Source: an uncultured Ruminococcus sp.
GTDB lineage: Bacteria; Bacillota; Clostridia; Oscillospirales; Acutalibacteraceae
Assembly: GCA_902783065.1 (NCBI GenBank)
Contig: CACZPV010000202.1
Location: 1 to 5,288, forward strand
Direction of reading: 5' to 3'
DNA length: 5,288 bases
Position numbers and translations under genes: made by a program
The notes under the pieces: model-generated
Told to the model about the DNA's origin: nothing
Seen by the model: the letters and a program-made list of their open reading frames with translations, nothing else
The model's database searches: none
Part shown: positions 1-5,274 of the stretch, one piece after another
Layout of the letters: each line of letters starts with the position of its first letter
Position numbering within the stretch: position 1 is the first letter of the stretch

Positions 1-293
1 TTCTTGGTAAAATACCAAAGGGAACACAGATTGCTGCTATGTGTATTGAGGGAAAAGTATTTTCTTCCGGACAGTTGGCAGAAGTTCTGGAATATAACGC
101 ATCCTACGGCAGCGGAAATATTGCTTTCGTTATCGGAGGTTCTTGGGGACTGTCAGATGAGGTTAAAAAAGCAGCTGATATTAAAATGTCTATGTCTAAG
201 ATGACGTTTCCGCATCAGCTTGCACGGGTTATGCTTTGTGAGCAGATTTACAGGGGGTTTAATATTCTCAGTCATACCAAATATCATAAATAA
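1..293 (+). CDS. rlmH: RlmH, 23S rRNA (pseudouridine1915-N3)-methyltransferase, C-terminal part
   Basis: This is the 3' end of a gene cut by the left edge; the first complete codon is at position 3 and 96 residues are visible. RlmH is a cytoplasmic SPOUT-class enzyme that uses S-adenosylmethionine to methylate N3 of pseudouridine 1915 in helix 69 of 23S rRNA on the assembled 70S ribosome. The visible part carries the family's trefoil-knot cofactor site (FVIGGSWGL, visible residues 42-50), the SKMTFPHQLARV block (65-76), the LCEQIYRGF segment and the terminal YHK. Family members are usually near 159 residues, so about 60 residues lie outside the window. The penultimate stretch SHTKYHK differs slightly from the more usual G-x-P-Y-H-K ending. 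The TAA stop abuts a dyad and a promoter for the next genes. Identification is secure; only the start is missing. Confidence 0.97.
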   Translation, partial: LGKIPKGTQIAAMCIEGKVFSSGQLAEVLEYNASYGSGNIAFVIGGSWGLSDEVKKAADIKMSMSKMTFPHQLARVMLCEQIYRGFNILSHTKYHK

Positions 294-314
294 TTGCTTG
301 ATATTATCAGGCAA
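294..314. repeat. Near-perfect 10-bp dyad over the -35 element
   Basis: TTGCTTGATA (294-303) and TATCAGGCAA (305-314) are inverted repeats around a single T, with one mismatch that would be a G-U pair in RNA. The dyad starts at the last codon of rlmH and covers the -35 hexamer at 298-303. It could be an operator for a repressor of the downstream genes. It could also be a stem at the end of the rlmH transcript, although no T-tract follows, which argues against a classical intrinsic terminator. The function is inferred from position only. Confidence 0.45.
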
Positions 315-326
315 ATGTGATAGAAT
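298..326 (+). promoter_or_regulatory. Sigma-A-type promoter with extended -10 for the DJ-1/cyclo-ligase/mltG unit
   Basis: TTGATA at 298-303 and TAGAAT at 321-326 are separated by 17 bp, and a TG at 318-319 forms an extended -10. Both hexamers match five of six consensus bases. Transcription would start near 333, giving a leader of about 190 nt before the DJ-1-family start at 527. It lies right after the rlmH stop and is the best promoter in this gap. It is a sequence match only; no start site has been mapped. Confidence 0.62.
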
Positions 327-332
327 AAATGA

Positions 333-526
333 CAGGTATCTCTGATAATGCACTGATGTATTAATAATTTGGTGTCGGGAACCGGAAAAACCTGTTTTTG
401 CTAATGAAATATTATATAAATACATATTTTCAGGGATTACATGTTATGCACGAGTGTATATGATCGTTGTTTGCTGTCAGACAGTCATAACAATGTTGAA
501 AATTTAATGATGAAAGGATGTTCGCT
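333..526 (+). other. Long 5' leader with a potential hairpin before the ribosome binding site
   Basis: This stretch lies between the predicted transcription start and the DJ-1-family start codon and has no convincing reading frame. TGTTATG (442-448) can pair perfectly with CATAACA (486-492), and inside that stem CTGTC (474-478) can pair with GACAG (480-484) only around a 1-nt center, so in RNA it would form a shorter stem. The structure ends about 20 nt before the ribosome binding site. An AAAAA-CCTG-TTTTT element lies at 386-399. I do not recognise any known riboswitch; in particular it does not resemble the tetrahydrofolate riboswitch that might be expected near a folate gene. Confidence 0.35.
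513..518 (+). promoter_or_regulatory. Ribosome binding site that decides the DJ-1-family start
   Basis: AAAGGA lies 8 nt before the ATG at 527. A longer reading frame begins with the ATG at 518, but that codon overlaps the AAAGGA itself and cannot use it. The protein then begins MVYLFLAEGFE, where this family normally starts, which supports 527. Confidence 0.8.
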
Positions 527-1072
527 ATGGTATATCTTTTTCTGGCAGAAGGCTTTGAAACAGTGGAGGCACTTGCTCCTGCCGATATTCTCAGAAGGGG
601 CAAGGTGAATATAAAAACAGTGGGTGTGGGAAGTAAAACAATCAGAAGCTCCCACGGAATTGATGTGATTGCTGATATAACAACAGATGAGGTTGTTCTG
701 GATGATCAGGTTGAGGCTGTGATACTTCCCGGCGGTATGCCCGGAACACTGAATCTTGAAAAATCGCCTGCAGTTATCGATGCTGTGAAATACTGCTGCA
801 AAAGGAATATACTTATTGGCGCTATTTGTGCTGCTCCGTCAATTCTCGGTCATTTAGGAATGTTAAAAGGAAAAAAAGCCACAGCTTTTCCGGGATTTGA
901 AAAGGATCTTGAGGGTGCTGTTTATGAAAATGGTTATGTGGAACATGACGGAAATATCATTACTGCAAGAGGAATGGGAGTAGCAGTTGAGTTTGGTCTG
1001 GAACTTCTGTCAGCTTTGAAGGGCAGGGAATCAGCAGCTCAGGTAAAGGCAGCAATACAATGCAGGAACTGA
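527..1072 (+). CDS. DJ-1/PfpI (ThiJ/YajL-like) family protein
   Basis: This is a 181-residue cytoplasmic protein of the DJ-1 superfamily, close to the bacterial YajL/human DJ-1 branch (about 180-196 residues). From the start: the first strand with LAEGFETVEA (6-15), where Glu14 aligns with the active-site Glu18 of human DJ-1; ILPGGMPG (66-73), the glycine-rich loop; the nucleophile elbow IGAICAAPSILG (97-108) with Cys101 matching Cys106 of DJ-1; and ITARGMGVAVEFGLELL near the C-terminus. The position of DJ-1 His126 is Phe121, so no classical Cys-His pair is present, as in YajL-type proteins. Family members have been assigned oxidative-stress protection, glyoxalase III and a disputed deglycase activity, so the substrate cannot be called. 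The older name ThiJ is misleading: nothing here links it to thiamine. It is the first gene of a three-gene unit and overlaps the next gene by 13 bp, suggesting translational coupling. The family call is secure; the activity is unknown. Confidence 0.93.
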   Translation: MVYLFLAEGFETVEALAPADILRRGKVNIKTVGVGSKTIRSSHGIDVIADITTDEVVLDDQVEAVILPGGMPGTLNLEKSPAVIDAVKYCCKRNILIGAICAAPSILGHLGMLKGKKATAFPGFEKDLEGAVYENGYVEHDGNIITARGMGVAVEFGLELLSALKGRESAAQVKAAIQCRN

Positions 1073-1677
1073 CGATTGAAAAGAATCAGCTTAGAAGTGA
1101 ATGTAAAAGGCGAAGACGTGCTATGTCAGCAGAACAAAAAAATAATGCTGACAGCTTGATTTTTGAAAGGACGTCTGATATTCTCGGAGGTTTGATGGTA
1201 TCATATCTGTACTGCTACGTGTCTTCACCTGAAATTGAAGTGGATACTCTTAAACTGATCGATATGGCATTGGGCAGGAATATTCCTGTTGTCGTGCCGA
1301 AATGCGTCACGCATACTTGCCGGTTGGAGCATTACATCATTTCAAGCCGAAAACAACTTGAAACAGGTAGTTTTGGTATTATGGAACCGGATCCTGAACA
1401 GTGTGAAAGAAAAACAGAACCCCATGAGGGGATTTGTATTGTTCCCGGACTTGCGTTTGACGCTGCCGGAGTACGGATGGGATACGGAAAAGGATACTAT
1501 GACAGATTTCTTGAAAATTTTAAAGGTCTGAAAATCGGTCTGTGTTATGAAAACTGCTTTTATAAACAAAGAATACCGTATGACAGATATGATGCTGTTA
1601 TGGATATGATAGTGACTGAAAGAAAAGTCAGAAAAATATATGCCGCATTAACACCAATCTTTAAAGAGGAGGTTTAA
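1060..1677 (+). CDS. 5-formyltetrahydrofolate cyclo-ligase
   Basis: This 205-residue cytoplasmic enzyme performs the ATP-dependent conversion of 5-formyltetrahydrofolate (folinate) to 5,10-methenyltetrahydrofolate. The reaction returns an inhibitory storage form to the active one-carbon pool; homologues are E. coli YgfA/Fau, B. subtilis YqgN and human MTHFS. Visible signatures are the N-terminal nucleotide-contacting K8-N-Q-L-R12, YVSSPEIEVDT (53-63) with the conserved glutamate region, GSFGIMEP (103-110), IVPGLAFD (127-134), and the hallmark glycine/tyrosine loop GVRMGYGKGYYDRFL (137-151). The DAVMD..VTE block at 178-187 ends the fold. Length is normal for the family. The ATG at 1060 lies 10 nt after AAAGG (1045-1049), inside the end of the upstream DJ-1-family gene, so its translation is probably coupled to that gene. 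Its own 3' end contains the ribosome binding site of mltG. Nothing is missing or disrupted. Confidence 0.96.
   Translation: MQELTIEKNQLRSECKRRRRAMSAEQKNNADSLIFERTSDILGGLMVSYLYCYVSSPEIEVDTLKLIDMALGRNIPVVVPKCVTHTCRLEHYIISSRKQLETGSFGIMEPDPEQCERKTEPHEGICIVPGLAFDAAGVRMGYGKGYYDRFLENFKGLKIGLCYENCFYKQRIPYDRYDAVMDMIVTERKVRKIYAALTPIFKEEV
1665..1672 (+). promoter_or_regulatory. Strong ribosome binding site of mltG inside the cyclo-ligase gene
   Basis: AGAGGAGG lies 9 nt before the ATG at 1682 and within the last codons of the preceding gene, whose stop ends at 1677. It is the strongest Shine-Dalgarno match in the window and fixes the mltG start. It implies efficient initiation of mltG by ribosomes finishing the upstream frame. 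Confidence 0.85.
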
Positions 1678-1681
1678 GCCG

Positions 1682-3130
1682 ATGGATAATGAGCTTGAAC
1701 AGAAAAGAAAGGAAAAAATCGAAGGTTTTAAGATTCATTTCGATGATCTTGATGATATTCCTGATGTCCCTGATACGGCAGAAGCATCAGACGGCGAACA
1801 AACCGAGGATTTGGAAATTGACATCAAAAGTGATGATGGTACTGCCGGAATAACTGATTTTACAGATGATTCCGAAGAACTGACAAGCTACAGTGATGAA
1901 TCAGCAGAAGCTGCCGAAAGTGCCTTGAATAAAAAAGAACTCAGGGCAGCTAAACGCTCCGATAAAAAGCGCCGCAGAAGAAAGGCAAAAAAGAACCGTG
2001 TGATCTTTCGTGTTATCTGGCTGACTATGATTCTTTTCGTGTCAATTATGATCGGTGAATATATTATGGTCGGTGTGAACGATATGCTGGCTGTTGGCAG
2101 AGAAGCCTCTGATGAAAACAATAAAGTGTCTATTACGATTCCTAAGGATGCATCGTTGGATCAGATTACGGATATCCTTATGGAAAATAATGTAATAAAG
2201 AATGAAAATTTCTTTAAGCTGTATGCAATGATCACAAAAGCAACTTCCGGATTTACACAGGGAACGTTTGAAATTCAAACGGATAAGGACTATCAGGCTA
2301 TAATTAACTATATGCAGTCTGATATGAACAGAACAGACGTTGTGACCATACAGTTCCCGGAAGGTTATACGCTGAATGATTATGCGGGACTTCTGGAGAA
2401 AAATAAGGTATGCAATGCAGAAGCATTCATCAATTTGTGCAATTCTAATGAACTGGATGAGGATTATGAGTTTCTGAAAGGTATTACCAATACAAAAGAC
2501 AGATATTATCGTCTTGAAGGTTATCTGTTCCCTGATACCTATGATTTCTATGTCGGCGAGGATCCTGAATCGGTAGTAAGAAAATTCCTTGCTAACTATC
2601 GCCGCAAGCTGTATCTGAGCAGACAGCGGTTTGATAAAAATGAAAAGAAGGAAACAGTGGAAAGCAGAGCTGAAAAGGCCGGAATGACAATGGAAGAAGT
2701 AATATGTCTTGCATCTCTTATTCAGGCTGAGGCGGCTGATACCAATGATATGTATGTTATTTCCTCGGTACTTCATAATCGTCTGGAAACACTGGAAACA
2801 AGCGGTAAGAACAAGTTCGGTGAAACAGGATTTATGAAGCTCCAGCTTGATTCAACGGAATTTTATCCGTATAAATCACGCAGTCAGGTTCCTGCTTCTT
2901 TAAGAAGTACTTTTACCAGTACTTACAGTACTTATAAAATTGACGGACTGCCTGCCGGTCCGATCTGCAACCCTGGATTGGAAGCTATTAAAGCGGCATT
3001 GAATCCGAATCAGACCGATTACTATTATTTCTGTCATAAGCCTGCTACGGATGAAGAACCTGCTGTTGCATATTATGCAAAGAAGAACGAAGAACATATC
3101 AAGAATCAGGAAAAAGCAGGATTGATATAA
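1682..3130 (+). CDS. mltG: MltG, endolytic murein transglycosylase (YceG-like)
   Basis: This 482-residue, single-span membrane protein cleaves nascent glycan strands in peptidoglycan, setting glycan chain length together with the synthesis machinery. Layout: a cytoplasmic N-terminus very rich in Asp/Glu (about 20-80); a basic cluster with RRRRKAKKNR (about 84-106); one membrane helix (about 107-133, genomic 2000-2080); then the extracellular part. That part starts with a LysM-like subdomain (about 148-200, ITIPKDASLDQITDIL) and continues into the YceG catalytic domain. Hallmarks are FPEGYT (225-230), LEGYLFPDTYDFY (278-290), ASLIQAEA (344-351) with Glu350 the likely catalytic acid, VLHNRL (363-368), LQLDST (387-392), and GLPAGPICNPG followed by AIKAALNP (422-442). 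The motif reads QAE where many homologues read EKE or EEE, but the invariant second glutamate is kept. It is longer than E. coli MltG (about 340 residues) because of the cytoplasmic extension, a feature also known in other Gram-positive MltGs. It is the last gene of the unit and is followed by a strong terminator. Confidence 0.96.
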   Translation: MDNELEQKRKEKIEGFKIHFDDLDDIPDVPDTAEASDGEQTEDLEIDIKSDDGTAGITDFTDDSEELTSYSDESAEAAESALNKKELRAAKRSDKKRRRRKAKKNRVIFRVIWLTMILFVSIMIGEYIMVGVNDMLAVGREASDENNKVSITIPKDASLDQITDILMENNVIKNENFFKLYAMITKATSGFTQGTFEIQTDKDYQAIINYMQSDMNRTDVVTIQFPEGYTLNDYAGLLEKNKVCNAEAFINLCNSNELDEDYEFLKGITNTKDRYYRLEGYLFPDTYDFYVGEDPESVVRKFLANYRRKLYLSRQRFDKNEKKETVESRAEKAGMTMEEVICLASLIQAEAADTNDMYVISSVLHNRLETLETSGKNKFGETGFMKLQLDSTEFYPYKSRSQVPASLRSTFTSTYSTYKIDGLPAGPICNPGLEAIKAALNPNQTDYYYFCHKPATDEEPAVAYYAKKNEEHIKNQEKAGLI

Positions 3131-3208
3131 TGTATTTGTAAAAATATCACCTGAATTCCGGATGGTTATTTTCTGATTTGTCGGATGATTGTATAAAGAA
3201 TAAAAAGT
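3131..3208 (+). other. mltG 3' untranslated stretch
   Basis: This is non-coding sequence between the mltG stop and the terminator stem. It carries an imperfect direct repeat, CGGATGGTT (3159-3167) and CGGATGATT (3182-3190), with one difference. I see no reading frame or promoter of note. Confidence 0.5.
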
Positions 3209-3253
3209 ATAGCACTCTGCTGACATTATAGTCTGTGCAGAGTGCTATTTTTT
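3209..3253. terminator. Strong intrinsic terminator, probably bidirectional
   Basis: ATAGCACTCTGC (3209-3220) pairs perfectly with GCAGAGTGCTAT (3237-3248), a 12-bp stem, and a six-T run (3248-3253) follows on the + strand. The 16-nt loop can add three pairs (GAC 3222-3224 with GTC 3231-3233). On the - strand the same stem is followed by ACTTTTTA, since an A-rich run (3202-3206) lies just left of it. It therefore can stop both the mltG transcript and the convergent sigma-like gene's transcript. Location between two converging genes fits this well. Confidence 0.9.
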
Positions 3254-3270
3254 ATCTTTACGTAGCTTTT

Positions 3271-3292
3271 GCGTCGAAAACGACTGCTTTTT
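3271..3292 (+). terminator. Possible weak second terminator hairpin
   Basis: GCGTCG (3271-3276) and CGAC-T-GC (3281-3287) pair around an AAAA tetraloop with one bulged T, followed by five T (3288-3292). The stem is short, so it would be at best a backup to the strong terminator at 3209-3253 for transcripts coming from mltG. It could also be incidental. Confidence 0.35.
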
Positions 3293-3303
3293 GACTTTCG
3301 GGG

Positions 3304-3321
3304 CGATTGTTTTTACAATCG
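3304..3321. repeat. Perfect 7-bp hairpin with tetraloop
   Basis: CGATTGT (3304-3310) and ACAATCG (3315-3321) form a perfect inverted repeat around TTTT. It sits 18 bp past the stop codon of the - strand gene. No T-tract follows on either strand, so it is not an intrinsic terminator by itself. It might protect the 3' end of that gene's transcript, but this is a guess. Confidence 0.45.
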
Positions 3322-3339
3322 GCTGATCAGGAATTAGTT

Positions 3340-5046
3340 TCAATAACTAATTAAATTGATTTTTGCGTCCTGCCCTTGACCATTATATAGAAAATAACCG
3401 TTGGTAATGTAATTGCCAATTTCATAGAGATCATTACTGAGGGCTTTTTCTTTAAAAGAGATATCAACCTTATAAGTGACTGATAAGCCATAATCAGGAT
3501 ATTCCGCATTATCGTCTGAGTCGATTTCACAGCTGATGTTTTTTATCTGATCCTGGTATTTTTTCTGTGCTTCGGTGTTGAGGTGAAACTGAAAATCGTC
3601 TTTGCTTAGTTTATCAGCAGTTTCGAAGCCCACCTGAATCAAATAAAGCTGAACTGTTGCTGAATAGGTATTATCAGAGATTACATGATGTTTCATTTTT
3701 GAGGATACAACATAGTAATAAGACTGAATATTTTGACGTGTATACAAGCTTACAATATCATTTGAGTTTGCTTCAATCAAATTTGTTTCTGAAATATCGC
3801 TGTGTACAATAATATCGGAAATATCTGAAATCGGGATCAGATCGGAAGGAAGAATATACGATGTAAATAATTCCCTATTACGGTAAAGATCAATTTCAAA
3901 CTGCTCGGGCATATAAGTGCCGGGAGCAAAAATTTTGATAAGACTTGTTTTATCATTTACAGGAAAAATGCTGTAGACAAAGTATCGTTTTCCGTTTTCA
4001 TTATTCGGAGAACCATCAGAGAATGATACTTCAATGTCATCGGTGGTGACCGGCTCTGCATCCATATTGGTAACAATAACCTCCAGCAATGTAATCTCAC
4101 CTTTGTTTTTTACAAAGCCTTCCCGCTTAAGACCACATTCCTCAAATGAGGATGTTGTGTCGCTGACAAGAACAGTATATAAAATATCATCTGATGCATC
4201 CTGCATCATGTCACTGACAGTGGGACGGTCTGGGTCATATTGATAGTAATTTATCGTTGTCTGATTATCCGAAGGATAAGGGTTGTCATAAGCTGGTGAT
4301 ACGTTTTGTGCGTTCAGGAATGTATTGTAGAATATTTCAAATGAAACGCACATAAGTAAAACTGCAAAGATTGATACTATAATAATTTTTCCTTTATTAG
4401 TCTTGAAAAATGAAAAATGCTGAGAAGATGACACTCTGTGACCGGCAGGAGCTTTGTTGTTTACAAGAAGCTCTGTCAGCGCTTTCAGGTCTATACGGAT
4501 TGTGCTGTCGTTTTCAATCGATGGGATGGATCTTTTTATTTTATAAACAGCTGTATTCAGCCTATTTTGGATCAGGTCCTTATCAGCATCATATAAAGCT
4601 GCAATTTCATCAATTGTAAGTCCGACGTAAAAAAATAAAATAAATATACGGTAATCCTCTTTTTCTGTACAATAATAGATTCGCTGTTGTATGTCAGAGA
4701 GATATGTATAGTTTTTCTTACCGCTTTCGGAAATAGTGATGAGATCATTGCTATCATCGGTTTGTTCAGATATTTCTGAAATATGGTCGGCAGAAAGCTT
4801 GTCTGAACATACTTCTGCTGACAGCTTCCTTATATATATATTAAAATCGGTATCGGAAGAAAGAGAAGTTATTCTGACCGAAAGCAAATTAGTGGTTTTA
4901 AGATAGAATTGTTCAGCTTCCTGTTGATTATCGGTGAGCACCGTACATATATATCGTATATCGTTTTCGTAATGGACAAGAAGCTTTTTCAGAGCCTGGG
5001 CATCTCCCGACATGGCTTGCTGACTGATATTATAAAAATGTTTCAT
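3340..5046 (-). CDS. Membrane-anchored ECF-like sigma-70 family protein with extracytoplasmic domain
   Basis: This 568-residue protein is not one I recognise by name. Residues 6-90 resemble sigma-70 region 2: AMSGDAQALKKLL opens like ECF factors, and FNIYIRKLSAEVCSDKL (68-84) fits the F-x-x-W-L-x-x-I-A-x-N pattern of regions 2.3-2.4. Residues 115-173 resemble region 4, with a helix-turn-helix around GLTIDEIAALYDADKDLIQNRL (as pieces GLTIDEIA and NRLNTAVYKIKRSI). A hydrophobic segment at 219-241 (IIIVSIFAVLLMCVSF) is preceded by Lys residues, so the sigma part should be cytoplasmic. Residues 245-568 should be outside, Asp/Ser/Tyr-rich, mainly beta-strand-like, and hold two cysteines (304, 506); the part near 315-390 recalls Ig-like DUF4352-type folds only loosely. 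ECF factors are usually about 160-200 residues with a separate anti-sigma partner; here the membrane and sensor parts are fused and no partner is seen. The region 2.2 Q-E-x-F core-binding signature is not conserved, so activity as a sigma factor is uncertain. GGAG sits 7 nt before the ATG. It is convergent with mltG and appears monocistronic. Confidence 0.8.
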   Translation of the reverse strand: MKHFYNISQQAMSGDAQALKKLLVHYENDIRYICTVLTDNQQEAEQFYLKTTNLLSVRITSLSSDTDFNIYIRKLSAEVCSDKLSADHISEISEQTDDSNDLITISESGKKNYTYLSDIQQRIYYCTEKEDYRIFILFFYVGLTIDEIAALYDADKDLIQNRLNTAVYKIKRSIPSIENDSTIRIDLKALTELLVNNKAPAGHRVSSSQHFSFFKTNKGKIIIVSIFAVLLMCVSFEIFYNTFLNAQNVSPAYDNPYPSDNQTTINYYQYDPDRPTVSDMMQDASDDILYTVLVSDTTSSFEECGLKREGFVKNKGEITLLEVIVTNMDAEPVTTDDIEVSFSDGSPNNENGKRYFVYSIFPVNDKTSLIKIFAPGTYMPEQFEIDLYRNRELFTSYILPSDLIPISDISDIIVHSDISETNLIEANSNDIVSLYTRQNIQSYYYVVSSKMKHHVISDNTYSATVQLYLIQVGFETADKLSKDDFQFHLNTEAQKKYQDQIKNISCEIDSDDNAEYPDYGLSVTYKVDISFKEKALSNDLYEIGNYITNGYFLYNGQGQDAKINLISY

Positions 5047-5051
5047 AGAAT

Positions 5052-5057
5052 TTCTCC
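5052..5057 (-). promoter_or_regulatory. Ribosome binding site of the sigma-like gene
   Basis: On the - strand the sequence reads GGAGAA, with GGAG (5057-5054) 7 nt before the ATG at 5046. It is a good Shine-Dalgarno match and supports the chosen start, which is also where the sigma region 2 homology begins. Confidence 0.8.
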
Positions 5058-5114
5058 GTAAAAATATGTTTATGATTTCAAACTATGCATTTTAAAATTT
5101 TCCGGTTTTGGGGT

Positions 5115-5142
5115 ATTATACGATCATTATTTTCAATTTGAA
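5115..5142 (-). promoter_or_regulatory. Candidate promoter of the sigma-like gene
   Basis: On the - strand TTCAAA (5142-5137) and a perfect TATAAT (5120-5115) are separated by 16 bp. Transcription would start near 5108, leaving a leader of about 60 nt. The -10 is consensus but the -35 matches only four of six bases, which suggests a moderately strong or activator-dependent sigma-A promoter. No ECF-type AAC...GTC element stands out. The -35 lies in a dyad (5128-5146). Confidence 0.45.
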
Positions 5143-5146
5143 TATA
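5128..5146. repeat. Dyad overlapping the -35 of the sigma-like gene
   Basis: TATTTTCAA (5128-5136) and TTGAATATA (5138-5146) are inverted repeats around one T with one mismatch; the central TTCAA-T-TTGAA is perfect. It covers the candidate -35 and spacer of the - strand promoter, where a repressor or activator could bind. The sequence is very A+T-rich, so chance occurrence is a real possibility. Confidence 0.35.
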
Positions 5147-5191
5147 TAGATATATTTTGGTTTCTGCCGCAAACTCCGTCTGTTTTTCTGC

Positions 5192-5274
5192 TGCTATACT
5201 GAAGAATAGTGCCGGCTGTTTCGTGTTTTCGTTGTTGAATCAATGATAATGAGGTTATATGTTACAGTATAGCA
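5192..5274. repeat. Perfect 10-bp inverted repeat with arms 63 bp apart
   Basis: TGCTATACTG (5192-5201) and CAGTATAGCA (5265-5274) are exact reverse complements separated by 63 bp. They lie in the gap upstream of the sigma-like gene. Paired binding sites for a regulator, or the ends of a small element, are possible readings. Each arm also contains a TATACT-like hexamer, which might reflect -10 elements on opposite strands. No coding sequence fits between the arms. Confidence 0.5.

Noticed and set aside
153..425. A 90-residue open frame on the - strand over the end of rlmH and the following gap
   Set aside because: Its larger part is antisense to rlmH, it has no motif, and it would run through the promoter and dyad region.
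518..526. The ATG at 518 as start of the DJ-1-family protein
   Set aside because: It overlaps the AAAGGA Shine-Dalgarno sequence and adds three residues before the family's normal MVYLFLAEGFE start; the ATG at 527 has ideal spacing.
333..526. Tetrahydrofolate riboswitch upstream of the folate gene's operon
   Set aside because: The leader lacks anything resembling the conserved core of that class, and the first gene is a DJ-1-family protein, not a folate gene.
2042..2776. A 244-residue open frame on the - strand opposite mltG
   Set aside because: It lies wholly antisense to a clearly identified gene, is rich in Ile/Phe/Cys/His in a way typical of reverse-frame translation, has no recognisable motif, and no ribosome binding site was seen.
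2906..2934. Three AGTACT repeats in a short stretch
   Set aside because: They fall in the mltG frame and encode a Ser/Thr/Tyr-rich conserved-position loop; the repetition is explained by repeated Ser-Thr and Ser-Thr-Tyr codons.
4770..4784. Perfect palindrome ATATTTC-T-GAAATAT, with similar words near 3787 and 3831
   Set aside because: All lie inside the sigma-like gene and match repeated Ile-Ser-Glu / Ile-Ser-Asp codons, so coding sequence explains them better than a binding site.
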